The notes: a model not told the origin generated them from the letters alone. Positions 1 through 10,100 are shown, counted from the first letter of the stretch. The stretch: DNA of 64,000 bases from Arthrobacter sp. Leaf234 (GCF_001422665.1 NZ_LMLU01000007.1:184892-248891), one strand, 5' to 3'. A program made the numbers and translations.

Positions 1-134
1 TCGCGATGGCGTGGACCAACAGCATGGTCCGCGTGCAGTGGGTCGAATACAGCGTGGCACGTGAAGTGTGGGTTGACGCCGGCGTGGTGAAGCGCCGCCA
101 GCTCGAGGAGCGGAAGCGGAACCGCGACGGCTGA
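1..134 (+). CDS. Partial hypothetical protein, element-borne (C-terminus only)
   Basis: The frame is open from the left window edge and ends in TGA at 132-134, giving about 43 residues rich in W, V and R, ending KRRQLEERKRNRDG. Its middle part (AWTNSMVRVQW, then VWVDAGVV) resembles the C-terminus of the next, oppositely oriented gene (AWTRTAVKIRF, then GWVWRNAV), so the two are likely paralogues. Its stop codon touches the stop of that gene (TGATCA). I do not recognise the family. The start lies outside the window. Confidence 0.5.
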   Translation, partial: AMAWTNSMVRVQWVEYSVAREVWVDAGVVKRRQLEERKRNRDG

Positions 135-443
135 TCAGGCTGGGGTGACCGCGTTCCTCCACACCCAACCCTCTCGCCACGCGTCGACGTGCTGCTCGTA
201 GAAGCGAATCTTCACGGCGGTTCTGGTCCACGCTGTTGCCATGGCTTGCATCCGCACGGCCTGCGTTGGGTAGCGCACCCACGCATACACGCGGCGCGGC
301 TGGTCAAAGTTCTTCGGAGGGTTCTGTCGAAGCTGCAGCTCGGCTGCGGTGAGGAGCATGGGTTCCTCGCGCATCACCCATTCCCCGATCCGCTCGTCCA
401 TCAAGCGGCCGTAGTGCTCGGCGTACCGCTTGTTCTGGCCCAT
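135..443 (-). CDS. Hypothetical small protein of the integrative element
   Basis: This frame encodes 102 residues from ATG at 443 (MGQNKRYAEHYGRLMDERI). I chose this start because the protein becomes non-repetitive and tryptophan-rich from here, and because an upstream start would run across the promoter of the divergent excisionase-like gene. The C-terminal third (AWTRTAVKIRF to WVWRNAV) matches the end of the partial gene on the opposite strand. No known catalytic motif, signal peptide or membrane segment is visible. The function is unknown; a phage or integrative-element accessory role is inferred from location only. Confidence 0.55.
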   Translation of the reverse strand: MGQNKRYAEHYGRLMDERIGEWVMREEPMLLTAAELQLRQNPPKNFDQPRRVYAWVRYPTQAVRMQAMATAWTRTAVKIRFYEQHVDAWREGWVWRNAVTPA

Positions 444-485
444 TTGATGCAGGGTAGGAGCCGCCGGTGACCTTATGATCGGCTC

Positions 486-719
486 ATGACTGCTCAGCCC
501 CGTTTCATGACCCTCACCGATGCTGCGGAGGAGTTGGCGGTGAGTCAGTCTCAGATGTACGCGCTCGTGAAGTCTGGCGACCTGCAAGCGATTCAGGTTG
601 GCGGCCGCGGGCAATGGCGGGTAGAGCGGGTGAAGCTCGAGGAGTACATTGCCCGCATGTACGAGCAGGCGGAAAAGCAGCGTGGGAAGCTCAAGCTGGA
701 AGACCTCCCCGCCGAATAG
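486..719 (+). CDS. Excisionase-like helix-turn-helix protein
   Basis: A 77-residue protein carrying a single HTH_17 (MerR/Xis-like) domain at about residues 8-60: MTLTDAAEEL, then SQSQMYALVKSGDL as the helix-turn-helix, then a GGRGQWRV wing. Proteins of this type bind DNA and either direct excision together with a tyrosine integrase (Xis role) or act as small regulators of mobile elements. It is convergent with the integrase, 12 bp away, and divergent from the small gene at 135-443. The ATG at 486 is used; a second in-frame ATG lies 7 codons later. Excision is inferred from family and position. Confidence 0.75.
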   Translation: MTAQPRFMTLTDAAEELAVSQSQMYALVKSGDLQAIQVGGRGQWRVERVKLEEYIARMYEQAEKQRGKLKLEDLPAE

Positions 720-731
720 CCTTTGGCCCGG

Positions 732-1859
732 CTAGGCGCCGGCGATGGCTCGTTGAGCGCTCACTGCTGTGGACTCAAGCGCCTCGGGTAGCAGGTGGCT
801 GTAGAGGTCGGTCGTTGTGGTCGTGGACTCGTGTCCCAGCCGCCGGGACAGCTTGAAGATGTCGGTGCCGGCGTTCAGCATCCACGACGCATGGGTGTGG
901 CGGAGATCGTGCAGGCGTGGCTTCTTCTCCAGCCCGTGCGCCTGCGCGGCGACGATCGCCGGGTACCAGGCTCGCCGATAGACGGTCCCGTTGCGCATGA
1001 CCTTCCCCGTCGGCGACGTGAACACCTCGCCCTTGGTGAGCTTCGCCCGCTTCACGAGCGACGACACCACGGCGACAGTGTCCGGCGCCAGGGCGACCGT
1101 CCTCCGGGACCTGCGGGTCTTCGGCGGGCCCACGTAGTACCCGCCCGCCCCGTCCTGCTTCCACGCCTTCGAGATACGCACGGACGGCGTCGCGCCGTCG
1201 AGGTCGAAGTCCGACGCAACGAGTGCCGTCGCCTCCCCCATGCGTAGCCCTGTTGCCACGAGGAACCGGAACAGGGGCACATAGTGGGGGTGTGCGAAGC
1301 GCATGAGAAGCCGGAACTCCTCGTGCGTGAGGAACGTGACCGGCTCGACGATGTGGTCGCCCTTCGGCAGGTTGACCCCCTTACACGGGTTGTCGGGTCG
1401 CAGCTTCAACCGCACCGCGGTGGACAGACCGGCGGACAGGAGCCCGTGCACATTCGCGATGGTCTTCGCGGACTTCCCCTGCGCCTGCATCCACTTGATC
1501 CAGGCGACGACGTCGTCGTACTCGATCGCGTCTACTGGGCGGCCACCGAGTGGCCCGTTGAGGTAGAGGCGAAGGTACGTTCGGTACTTGCTCTCCGTGC
1601 CGAGGCTGATGTTCGTGAGCGACCCGACGTGCTTCTCGATCGTCGAGGTGACAGTCGGGGCGAGGGACTTCTGCTCGAGGATGAGCCTTTGGGCGATGTC
1701 GAAGGACTGCCCGTTGGCGTCGAGGAGTCTCTTGAGAGTGAGCGCGTGGTCGCGGTCCTCTGTGGCGATGGAGTCCTGCTTGCGTGTGAGCGGGTCCCGC
1801 CATCGGACGGTGTAGCTGATGTCCCCATTCCGCAGGGGCCGCTCGACGATGTGTGCCAT
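732..1859 (-). CDS. Tyrosine-type site-specific integrase
   Basis: A 375-residue phage-type integrase that would recombine the element attachment site with tRNA-Ala. An N-terminal AP2-like arm-binding segment (about residues 1-60) and a SAM-like core-binding domain (about 75-160) precede the catalytic domain. Catalytic residues are visible: Arg in ATGLRMGEA (about 204), the HDLRHTHAS box (about 320), GHES, and the nucleophile Tyr in TDLYSHL (about 354). The ATG at 1859 (MAHIVERPL) resembles the usual start of actinophage integrases; an in-frame GTG at 1877 would add six residues. The start lies about 110 bp from the tRNA 3' end. The gene appears intact. Confidence 0.93.
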   Translation of the reverse strand: MAHIVERPLRNGDISYTVRWRDPLTRKQDSIATEDRDHALTLKRLLDANGQSFDIAQRLILEQKSLAPTVTSTIEKHVGSLTNISLGTESKYRTYLRLYLNGPLGGRPVDAIEYDDVVAWIKWMQAQGKSAKTIANVHGLLSAGLSTAVRLKLRPDNPCKGVNLPKGDHIVEPVTFLTHEEFRLLMRFAHPHYVPLFRFLVATGLRMGEATALVASDFDLDGATPSVRISKAWKQDGAGGYYVGPPKTRRSRRTVALAPDTVAVVSSLVKRAKLTKGEVFTSPTGKVMRNGTVYRRAWYPAIVAAQAHGLEKKPRLHDLRHTHASWMLNAGTDIFKLSRRLGHESTTTTTDLYSHLLPEALESTAVSAQRAIAGA

Positions 1860-1901
1860 GCCCTGAACTCTAGGCACCGGCGCTGACTTTCAGACCCCCC
1901 G

Positions 1902-1931
1902 TTTGTGAGCAGGTGAGCCAGTTTTGTGAGC
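1902..1931. repeat. Direct repeats beside integrase, candidate arm-type sites
   Basis: TTTGTGAGC occurs at 1902-1910 and again at 1923-1931, 21 bp apart (two helical turns), with an extra GTGAGC at 1913-1918. They lie between the integrase start and the tRNA end, where integrase arm-type sites are commonly found. The repeats are seen; their role is inferred. Confidence 0.4.
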
Positions 1932-1940
1932 GGGAAACAG

Positions 1941-1963
1941 AAAAGGCCCGGTTTCCCGGGCCT
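1941..1963 (-). terminator. Intrinsic terminator of tRNA-Ala
   Basis: A perfect 8-bp stem (AGGCCCGG / CCGGGCCT) with a 4-nt loop is followed on the minus strand by a T-rich stretch (TTTTCTGTTT), just downstream of tRNA-Ala. It may also form part of the attachment region. Confidence 0.75.
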
Positions 1964-1970
1964 CGAACTG

Positions 1971-2043
1971 TGGAGCTAAGGGGATTCGAACCCCTGACCC
2001 CCTGCATGCCATGCAGGTGCGCTACCAGCTGCGCCATAGCCCC
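1971..2043 (-). tRNA. tRNA-Ala (anticodon GGC)
   Basis: A full cloverleaf reads on the minus strand. The acceptor stem GGGGCTA / TAGCTCC contains the G3:U70 wobble pair that is the identity element for alanine. The anticodon stem CCTGC/GCAGG encloses loop ATGGCAT with anticodon GGC at 2008-2010, and the T loop is GTTCGAATC. CCA is not encoded. It reads GCC and GCT codons, GCC being very common in this GC-rich genome. Its 3' end is the likely attachment site of the adjoining integrative element. Confidence 0.95.
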
Positions 2044-2140
2044 GTACTCACGCCGCTTCAGAAGGCTTTCACACCGCCGAAGCAACTTGTCCAGTGTAAT
2101 GAATTCTGGCGGCAGCGCCAAATCGGCTGGGGCACCGAGG

Positions 2141-2821
2141 TCAACCCTCGATGGGCTCGGCCGGAAGGGAGCCCAGACCCACGTTGTGCTCCGTGAGTTG
2201 CCAGGAGAACAGCGCATCGCCCCGGTCTACGACTTCGTGCACCTCGGACCAGTGGCAGTTGGACAGGCCCGCCAAGGCCCCCCACCGTTCGGGCGGCAGC
2301 CCCATCAGCGCTGCCAGCGCAGCCCTGATCGCTCCCCCATGACTGACGACGACGAGCGTGCCGGCCGGTGCGATGCGTCCGACGGCCTCGGTCACCACCG
2401 CAAGCATCCTCCGTCCGACCTCGATGCGGTTCTCCGCACCACCCGCGCGGACGGTCGGGTCACCACCGCGCCAGGCAGCGTTGTCCTCGGCGAACTGCTC
2501 GTCGATCTCGGCGAAGGACAACCCCTGCCACCGGCCGGCATCCGTCTCGCGCAGCCGCTCGTCATAACTCACGGTCAGGCCGGTCCGCTCCGCCAGCGCG
2601 GCAGCGGTATCCGCCGCGCGACGCAGGTCCGACGAGATGATGGCTGCCGGATGGCGGGTCTCGAGCACCTCGGAAGCCCGCAGGGCCTGCTCGCGGCCCG
2701 TGGCATCGAGGTCGATGTCCTCCTGGCCCTGGAACCGTCCCGCATGGTTCCACTCCGTCCGCCCGTGCCTCCAGAAGATGACGCGACGAGCCCCGGGGTC
2801 AGCGTGTACGTGCCGCGTCAC
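2141..2821 (-). CDS. Histidine phosphatase (phosphoglycerate mutase-like)
   Basis: A 226-residue branch-1 histidine phosphatase. The catalytic RHG motif (FWRHGRTEWN) starts about residue 17; the acid residue lies in RLRETDAGRWQG and the second histidine in VVSHGGAIR (about residue 165). Members hydrolyse small phosphate esters; the substrate here is not evident, and true glycolytic mutase activity is unlikely. The GTG start at 2821 overlaps the rsfS stop as GTGA, implying translational coupling; longer in-frame starts would overlap rsfS needlessly. It follows rsfS, as in many actinobacteria, and is the last protein gene before tRNA-Ala. Confidence 0.87.
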   Translation of the reverse strand: MTRHVHADPGARRVIFWRHGRTEWNHAGRFQGQEDIDLDATGREQALRASEVLETRHPAAIISSDLRRAADTAAALAERTGLTVSYDERLRETDAGRWQGLSFAEIDEQFAEDNAAWRGGDPTVRAGGAENRIEVGRRMLAVVTEAVGRIAPAGTLVVVSHGGAIRAALAALMGLPPERWGALAGLSNCHWSEVHEVVDRGDALFSWQLTEHNVGLGSLPAEPIEG

Positions 2822-3228
2822 TCCGCGACGTCGCCGGACACTGCCGCCTGCGGCGAGCTCTGGAGCGTACCTTCGAGCTCCAGGTCCACGGACGGGCAGT
2901 CCTTCCACAGCCGGTCGAGCGCGTAGAACACGCGGTCCTCCTCGTGCTGCACGTGAACGACGACCTGCGCGTAGTCGAGCAGCACCCAGCGGCCCTCGCT
3001 GCGACCCTCGCGACGAACGGGCTTGAGTCCCTGCTTCGAGAGTTCCTCCTCGATGCCATCGACGATCGCGTTGACCTGGCGCTCGCTCGGAGCGGAGGCG
3101 ATCACGAAGACGTCCGTGATGGCGAGGCGGTCACTGACGTCGATGGCGACGATGTCCTGGGCGATCTTGTCCGCTGCCGCGTGCGCCGCGGTGCGGGCGA
3201 TGCTGATGGACTGTTCGGTTGCGCTCAC
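2818..3228 (-). CDS. rsfS: Ribosome silencing factor RsfS
   Basis: A 136-residue RsfS/Iojap (DUF143) protein. In this family the protein binds L14 (uL14) of the 50S subunit and blocks subunit joining when nutrients are scarce. Typical motifs are present: DIVAIDVSDRLAITDVFVIASAPSERQVNAIVDGIEE near the N-terminus and GRWVLLDYAQVVVHVQHEEDR in the middle, followed by FYALDRLWKD. It lies downstream of nadD, the usual arrangement, separated from it here by an unknown alanine/glycine-rich gene, and overlaps the phosphatase gene by 4 bp. The ATG at 3228 is preceded by AAGGAGAT. Confidence 0.95.
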   Translation of the reverse strand: MSATEQSISIARTAAHAAADKIAQDIVAIDVSDRLAITDVFVIASAPSERQVNAIVDGIEEELSKQGLKPVRREGRSEGRWVLLDYAQVVVHVQHEEDRVFYALDRLWKDCPSVDLELEGTLQSSPQAAVSGDVAE

Positions 3229-3255
3229 TGATCTCCTTGTGTGTGGCCAGCATTC

Positions 3256-4695
<1,440 letters not shown>

Positions 4696-4711
4696 CCTGC
4701 TCGTTGCTGAT

Positions 4712-5425
4712 TCACCCGGTGAGTCGTTGTGCGGAGCTGTGATCGCCCGCGTGCCTTCCCTCGGACGGGAAGACGTCTTCGTCGATCTCCGCCGACATGA
4801 CTTCCTCGAGGTCGCCGACCCTGCGGTAGAGGCGGTGCTTCGCGATGTACTGCACCACGCCGTCGGGCACGAGATACCAGACGGGCTTGTCCTCGCCGAC
4901 GCGCCGACGGCAGTCCGTGCTGGAGATGGCCATCGCCGGTACCTCCAGCAGGCTGACGTCGCGTCCCCCGCCGTTGAGTTCGTGCCCGGGCCGTGTCACA
5001 CCGATGAAGTGGGCCAGGGACCACAGTTCCTCGGCGTTCTTCCAGGTGAGGATCTGCGACATCGCATCCGCGCCCGTGATGAAGAAGAGCTGCGCATCGG
5101 GCCGCTGGACCTTGAGGTCCCGCAGCGTGTCGATCGTGAACGTCGGTCCGGGCCGCTCGATGTCGACGCGGCTCACCGTGAAGCTAGGGTTCGACGCCGT
5201 GGCGACAACCGTCATCAGGTATCGGTGCTCGGCCGCCGTGACGTCCTTGTCCGCCTTCTGCCACGGCTGTCCGGTGGGGACGAAGACGACCTCGTCGAGA
5301 TCGAAGACCGAGGCCACCTCGCTGGCAGCCACGAGGTGCCCGTGATGGATCGGATCGAAGGTTCCACCCATGACGCCGAGGCGCCAGGGTGAACCGTCAC
5401 GATGTCGCTGCCGGGGCCCGCCCAT
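4712..5425 (-). CDS. nadD: Nicotinate-nucleotide adenylyltransferase
   Basis: A 237-residue NadD, which joins ATP and nicotinate mononucleotide to make deamido-NAD in NAD synthesis. The nucleotidyltransferase signature [12 protein letters not shown] lies near residue 18 and the ISSTDCRRR (ISSTxxR) motif near 180. The start at ATG 5425 is chosen because GGAGG lies 7 bp upstream; an upstream in-frame ATG at 5482 would overlap the preceding gene and add an unconserved leader. The C-terminal 35 residues after RLYRRVG are an extra acidic tail. It belongs to the rplU-to-rsfS gene series on the minus strand. Confidence 0.95.
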   Translation of the reverse strand: MGGPRQRHRDGSPWRLGVMGGTFDPIHHGHLVAASEVASVFDLDEVVFVPTGQPWQKADKDVTAAEHRYLMTVVATASNPSFTVSRVDIERPGPTFTIDTLRDLKVQRPDAQLFFITGADAMSQILTWKNAEELWSLAHFIGVTRPGHELNGGGRDVSLLEVPAMAISSTDCRRRVGEDKPVWYLVPDGVVQYIAKHRLYRRVGDLEEVMSAEIDEDVFPSEGRHAGDHSSAQRLTG

Positions 5426-5462
5426 GACGTCCCTCCGGTTGCTGTCCACGGGACCGGTACGG

Positions 5463-5699
5463 CTAGTGCCGGCCCGCTTCACCGTGGTCGTGGTTGTTGG
5501 CGTGCTGCTTGTGGGGATCGAGGTGCTCCTCGACGGCCTCGTGCCGGTTGCGCACGTTGGAGAAGGACACCGTAACGATCATGAGGGTCAGGAGGATGCC
5601 CATGGCGATCAGTCCGTACGCGATGGCGGGCATCGGGAGTTCGGTGTGGTGTTCCATGGCTTCGGTCGCCAGCAGTGCGCTGCCGAGGGAGTAGAGCAT
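5463..5699 (-). CDS. Small single-span membrane protein of unknown function
   Basis: A 78-residue protein with one clear transmembrane helix (about residues 25-47, [19 protein letters not shown]) and a charged, histidine-rich C-terminus ([20 protein letters not shown]). The GAGGA ribosome site sits close before ATG 5699. It lies between proA and nadD. The His/Asp-rich tail could bind metal, but this is only suggestive. I do not recognise a named family; similar small genes occur here in related actinobacteria. Confidence 0.75.
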   Translation of the reverse strand: MLYSLGSALLATEAMEHHTELPMPAIAYGLIAMGILLTLMIVTVSFSNVRNRHEAVEEHLDPHKQHANNHDHGEAGRH

Positions 5700-5806
5700 C
5701 GTGTGTCCTCTGTCGGGTCATGAACTGTCGGACCATTCGGTCCGGCGCGGGCATTACGTCCCATGGTACGCGCTCGGCCCCCGGGGCCTCCCCTCGGCCA
5801 CGGCCT

Positions 5807-7195
5807 TCAGCGCCGGATCTGGCCCTCGCCCTGGACGATCCACTTGGTCGTCGTGAGCTCGCTGAGGCCCATGGGCCCGCGAGCGTGCATCTTCTGCGTG
5901 GAGATCCCGACCTCCGCACCCAGTCCCAGTTCCCCGCCGTCGACGAAACGGGTCGAGGCGTTCACCAGGACGGCTGCGGAGTCGACGCCGGCGACGAACT
6001 CCTCGGACGCCGCGAGGTCGTTGGTGATGATGGCTTCGCTGTGTCCCGTGCTCCACCGTCGGATGTGCGTGAGGGCCTCGTCGACGGAATCGACGGTCCG
6101 CACCGCGAGGTCGAGTTGCATGTACTCGCGGCCCCAGTCGTCATCGGTCGCTGCGGGGGCGTCGACCCCCTCTGGCAGCAGCGACCGGGCCCGATCGTCC
6201 ACGTGCAGGGTGACACCGGCGCGGATGAGCGCGGCAAGCACGCCCGGTGCAGCCGCCGACCGGCTGTGGACGAGGAGCGTCTCGACGGTGTTGCACACAC
6301 TGGGGCGCTGGGTCTTGGCGTTGAGCAGGAGGTCGACGGCCATCTCCTCGTCCGCGGACGCGTCGAGCAGGATGTGGACGTTGCCCTCACCGGTCTCGAT
6401 GACCGGCACGCGCGCCGTCGTCACGACGGACTGGATGAGGTCACGGCCACCGCGTGGGATGAGGACGTCGATCCGACCGCGCGCGGCCATGAGGACCTGG
6501 GCACCGGCCCTGCCGTATTCGTCGATGGTGAGGACGGCGTCGTCGGGCAGCCCGTGGTCCTCGAGCGTGTCGCGGATGATGCCGATCAGCGCGGCGTTGG
6601 TCGCCCGGGCCGCGCTGCCGCCGCGGAGGACGACGGCGTTGCCGCTCTTGAGCGCCAGCCCGGCGATGTCGACCGTGACGTTGGGACGCGCCTCGTAGAT
6701 CGCCGCGACGACTCCGAGGGGTACCCGGACCTGCCGCATCCGCAGTCCGTTGGGCAGGGTCTCCGCACGCACCGCGGTGCCGACGGGGTCCGGGAGGGCT
6801 GCCAGCTGCGCGAGGGCGGCGGACAGCCCGTCGATCCGCGCGGGGTCCAGGGTCAGGCGGTCGAGGAGATAGTCGGAGGTTCCGGCCGCACGGCCGCGTT
6901 CGACGTCGGCCCGGTTCGCTGCGAGGACGACGTCGCGGCGCGCCACGATCGCCTCGGCGATGGCCAGCAGCGCGCGGTCCTTGCGAGCCCTGGTGGCGCG
7001 GCCCAGGACGCGCGAGGCGGCGCGGGCCCGGTCGGTGATGGAGTGGACGGCCTCGGTCAGCTCGTCCGGTGACAGCGACGAGCCGGACGACGCGGGCGAC
7101 GCGGACGACGCGGACGACGCGGACGGATGGGTCGACGGCGATCGCTCGGCGTCGTCGTCGTTCTGCGTGGTGCGGGCGTCCTGGAGCTCGGTCAT
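5807..7195 (-). CDS. proA: Glutamate-5-semialdehyde dehydrogenase (gamma-glutamyl phosphate reductase)
   Basis: A 462-residue ProA, second enzyme of proline synthesis, which reduces glutamyl 5-phosphate with NADPH. The aldehyde-dehydrogenase fold is recognised from GVVAAIYEARPNVTVD, KSGNAVVLRGGSAA, the catalytic Cys in QRPSVCNTVETLLVH (about residue 295), and FVDGGELGLGAEVGIST near the end. It follows proB. The first 45 residues are an added Ser/Ala/Pro-rich tail partly encoded by 9-bp repeats around 7085-7130; the usual enzyme begins near LSPDELTEAVH. No clear ribosome site precedes ATG 7195, so the exact start is uncertain. Confidence 0.95.
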   Translation of the reverse strand: MTELQDARTTQNDDDAERSPSTHPSASSASSASPASSGSSLSPDELTEAVHSITDRARAASRVLGRATRARKDRALLAIAEAIVARRDVVLAANRADVERGRAAGTSDYLLDRLTLDPARIDGLSAALAQLAALPDPVGTAVRAETLPNGLRMRQVRVPLGVVAAIYEARPNVTVDIAGLALKSGNAVVLRGGSAARATNAALIGIIRDTLEDHGLPDDAVLTIDEYGRAGAQVLMAARGRIDVLIPRGGRDLIQSVVTTARVPVIETGEGNVHILLDASADEEMAVDLLLNAKTQRPSVCNTVETLLVHSRSAAAPGVLAALIRAGVTLHVDDRARSLLPEGVDAPAATDDDWGREYMQLDLAVRTVDSVDEALTHIRRWSTGHSEAIITNDLAASEEFVAGVDSAAVLVNASTRFVDGGELGLGAEVGISTQKMHARGPMGLSELTTTKWIVQGEGQIRR

Positions 7196-7302
7196 GCGGA
7201 CAGTCTAGCGAGCTGCTCCGTCCGGGCCCGCGGGTCTCCGCTTCGTGACGCAGCCCTCAGCAGGGGCGGTGAAGGCCACACCGCCGCCCTGCCGCGGCTC
7301 GC

Positions 7303-8466
7303 TCAGGACGCTGCCGGTCCCTGCCGGAGGACCACGAGATCGTTGACGTGGACGACCGAGCGTTCGTACTCCGCGCCGAGCTCCTCGGCGAGGTCGTGGG
7401 TGGACCGGCCGAGCATGCGTGGCAGCTCGGACGAGCTGTAGTTGACGAGACCGCGGGCCACGACGGTCCCGTCCCCGGCGACCAGCTGCACCGGATCTCC
7501 GGCCTCGAAGGCGCCCGAGACGTCGACCACCCCGGCCGGGAGCAGGGACCGGCGCCGCTCGCCGACAGCGCGGACCGCACCGTCGTCGAGGACGAGCGTT
7601 CCGACCACCCGCGCCAGGTGGGCGAGCCAGAGGAGCCGGATCGGTTGGCGCTTGCCGGTGGCCGTGAACCACGTGCCGACGTCGTCCCCCCGCAGGGCGG
7701 CTGCCGCGTTCGTGGTGGACGTGACGAGCGCGGGGATGCCGGACGACGCGGCGATCGTGGCGGCCTCGACCTTCGTGACCATGCCGCCCGTTCCGACGCC
7801 GGCCTTGCCGGTCCTGCCGATGGTGACCCCCTCGAGGTCCAGCGGTGAGGCGACAAGGGGGATACGCCGGGCCCCCGCGCTGGGCGGGCCGTCGTAGAGG
7901 GCGTCGACATCGGACAGGAGCACGAGTGCCTCCGCCTTGACGAGGTGTGCCACGAGCGCGGCGAGGCGATCGTTGTCGCCGAACCGGATCTCGTGACTGG
8001 CGACGGTGTCGTTCTCGTTGACGATCGGTACCACCCCGAAATTGAGGAGGCGCTCCATGGCCCGGTGGGCGTTCGCGTAGTGGGAGCGCCGGATCAGGTC
8101 GTCAGCGGTGAGCAGGATCTGGCTCACGGTGATCCCGTGCGTGCCGAAGGCCTGCGAGTACCGTGCCATGAGCAGACCCTGCCCCACGCTGGCAGCGGCC
8201 TGCTGGGTGGAGAGCTGGGCCGGGCGTCGGGCCAGGCCCAGCGGGGCGAGGCCCGCCGCAATGGCACCGGAGGACACGAGGATCACCTCGGTCCCCCGTT
8301 CCCGCCGCTCGGCCAGCACGTCGGCGAGGCCTGTCAGGGCCTCGCCGGAGATGCCGCCCGTCACCGACGTGAGCGAGGACGACCCCACCTTGACGACGAT
8401 GCGGCGTGCCGATGCGAGCCCTGCCCGATCGGCGGCGGGCCGCGGCCCGGACTGGTCCAGCGCCAC
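7303..8466 (-). CDS. proB: Glutamate 5-kinase with PUA domain
   Basis: A 387-residue ProB, which phosphorylates glutamate as the first step of proline synthesis. The amino-acid kinase domain (about 20-275) shows IVVKVGSSSLT, VSSGAIAAGL, NENDTVAS and GTGGMVTKVEAA. A C-terminal PUA domain (about 290-370) follows, as in E. coli-type enzymes, where proline feedback acts on the kinase domain. The GTG start at 8466 is 4 bp past the obgE stop with AGGA just upstream, so proB is translationally linked to obgE. proA follows after about 107 bp. Confidence 0.96.
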   Translation of the reverse strand: MALDQSGPRPAADRAGLASARRIVVKVGSSSLTSVTGGISGEALTGLADVLAERRERGTEVILVSSGAIAAGLAPLGLARRPAQLSTQQAAASVGQGLLMARYSQAFGTHGITVSQILLTADDLIRRSHYANAHRAMERLLNFGVVPIVNENDTVASHEIRFGDNDRLAALVAHLVKAEALVLLSDVDALYDGPPSAGARRIPLVASPLDLEGVTIGRTGKAGVGTGGMVTKVEAATIAASSGIPALVTSTTNAAAALRGDDVGTWFTATGKRQPIRLLWLAHLARVVGTLVLDDGAVRAVGERRRSLLPAGVVDVSGAFEAGDPVQLVAGDGTVVARGLVNYSSSELPRMLGRSTHDLAEELGAEYERSVVHVNDLVVLRQGPAAS

Positions 8467-8470
8467 GGTC

Positions 8471-10054
8471 CTAGCTCTGGGACTCGGCGTCGGCCTCCTG
8501 CTGGGCAGGGGCGGACTGCTTGCGGTTCTGCACCGACTCGGTCCAGATGCCGGCTTTGCGATCGGCTTCGAGCTCGGCGCGCGCCGCAGCCTTGGCGTCC
8601 TTGCGTTCCTGGTACTCCTCGCGCTTCTGCTCGCGCGTGGGCCGGATGTACTCCGCCAGTCGGAGATCGCTGCCGCGGGGACCCGCCAGCAGTTCGGCGC
8701 CGCCCATCATGGTCGGCTCCCAGTCGAAGACGACGCCGTCGCCCTCGCCGATGACCACCGTGTCGCCGGGCTTCGCGCCCGACTTGAACAGCTGCTCCTC
8801 CACGCCGAGCTTGGCGAGGCGGTCGGCGAGGAAGCCCACGGCCTCGTCGTTGGTGAAATCGGTCTGCTTGACCCAGCGCTCGGGCTTCTCGCCCAGCACG
8901 CGGAACAGCGGCAGCGCGTCCTTCTCCTCGTTGCGGATGCGGAAGGAGGCGGCATTGACGCCGCGGGGGCGCAGCACGGGGGGCGCCACCACGGGCGGAG
9001 CCGTGGCGACGGCCTTGCGGGCCGCCTCGACGATCTCCGCCATGGCGAAGCCCAGCTGGCGCAGGCCCTCGTGGCTCGATGCGGAGACCTCGAACACACG
9101 GTAGCCACGGGATTCGAGTTCGGGCCGGACGAAACCGGCCATGTCCTTGCCGTCGGGGACGTCCACCTTGTTGAGCGCGATCAGGCGGGGCCGCTCGTTG
9201 AGGGGCACGACGTCGCCGGCGGGGCCCGCGAAGCTCATGTCCACGGCGTACTTCTCGAGCTCGCGCTCGATGATGGCGAGGTCGTTGAGGGGGTCGCGGT
9301 CCGTCTCCAGCGCGGCGCAGTCGAGGACGTGCACGAGGGCCGCGCAGCGCTCGACGTGGCGCAGGAAGTGGTGTCCGAGCCCCTTGCCCTCGCTCGCACC
9401 CTCGATGAGTCCGGGGACGTCCGCGATGGTGAAGCGCGTGGAGCCCGCCTCGACGACGCCGAGGTTCGGGACGAGCGTCGTGAACGGGTAGTCCGCGATC
9501 TTGGGCCGGGCGGCCGACATCGCGGCGATCAGGCTGGACTTGCCCGCCGACGGGAAACCGACGAGGGCGATGTCCGCGATGGACTTCAGTTCCAGCACGA
9601 CGTCGCGCTCGTCGCCCGGGATACCGAGGAGGGCGAAGCCGGGCGCCTTCCGCTTCTGGGAGGAGAGCGCGGCGTTGCCGAGGCCGCCCTGGCCGCCGGC
9701 AGCGGCGACGAACTCGGTACCCTCGCCCACGAGGTCGGCGAGGACCTCACCGTCCTTGGTCTTCACGACCGTGCCGTCGGGGACGGAGAGGATCAGGGTC
9801 TCTCCGCTCTTGCCGCCGCGCCAGTCGCCCATGCCGTTGCCGCCGTTGGTGGCGTGGCGGTGGGGGGCGTGGTGGTAGTCGAGGAGGGTCGTCGTCTGGT
9901 GGTCCACGCGAAGGATCACGTTCCCGCCGTCGCCGCCGTTGCCGCCGTCGGGTCCACCCAGGGGCTTGAACTTCTCCCGGTGGACGGACACGCAGCCGTG
10001 GCCACCGGTGCCACCGGATACGTGCAGGACGACGCGGTCTACGAAGCTCGCCAC
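8471..10054 (-). CDS. obgE: Obg family GTPase (50S assembly)
   Basis: A 527-residue Obg/CgtA GTPase, needed for late 50S assembly and for linking growth to nutrient state. Domains in order: the glycine-rich Obg fold (1-158, many GGxGG turns such as [14 protein letters not shown]), the G domain (about 160-335) with [19 protein letters not shown] and NKVD, the OCT domain (about 355-440, including [17 protein letters not shown]), and a charged C-terminal tail typical of actinobacteria. The GTG start at 10054 has AAGGAG six bases upstream. It follows rpmA, the near-universal order. Confidence 0.97.
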   Translation of the reverse strand: MASFVDRVVLHVSGGTGGHGCVSVHREKFKPLGGPDGGNGGDGGNVILRVDHQTTTLLDYHHAPHRHATNGGNGMGDWRGGKSGETLILSVPDGTVVKTKDGEVLADLVGEGTEFVAAAGGQGGLGNAALSSQKRKAPGFALLGIPGDERDVVLELKSIADIALVGFPSAGKSSLIAAMSAARPKIADYPFTTLVPNLGVVEAGSTRFTIADVPGLIEGASEGKGLGHHFLRHVERCAALVHVLDCAALETDRDPLNDLAIIERELEKYAVDMSFAGPAGDVVPLNERPRLIALNKVDVPDGKDMAGFVRPELESRGYRVFEVSASSHEGLRQLGFAMAEIVEAARKAVATAPPVVAPPVLRPRGVNAASFRIRNEEKDALPLFRVLGEKPERWVKQTDFTNDEAVGFLADRLAKLGVEEQLFKSGAKPGDTVVIGEGDGVVFDWEPTMMGGAELLAGPRGSDLRLAEYIRPTREQKREEYQERKDAKAAARAELEADRKAGIWTESVQNRKQSAPAQQEADAESQS

Positions 10055-10100
10055 GTGGGTCTCCTTCTACAAGTACTTCACTGTGCCGAGTCTGATCGGC

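Larger units (their letters stand above)
1..1970. mobile_element. Right-hand end of an integrative element in tRNA-Ala
   Basis: A tyrosine integrase and an excisionase-like HTH gene lie directly against the 3' end of a tRNA-Ala gene, which is a standard attachment site for phages and integrative elements of actinobacteria. To the right of the tRNA the gene order becomes ordinary housekeeping. The two small genes at the left edge have no recognisable chromosomal role. No phage structural, lysis, replication or conjugation gene is visible, so prophage versus conjugative element cannot be decided. The other end lies left of the window. The integrase-tRNA arrangement is seen directly; that the element is intact and mobile is inferred. 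Confidence 0.65.

Noticed and set aside
189-470. Plus-strand open frame of 93 codons near the left edge
   Set aside because: It lies opposite the better-supported minus-strand gene at 135-443 and has no ribosome site or family.
1-1970. Complete prophage
   Set aside because: No structural, packaging, lysis or replication genes are in view; only an integrase end is supported.
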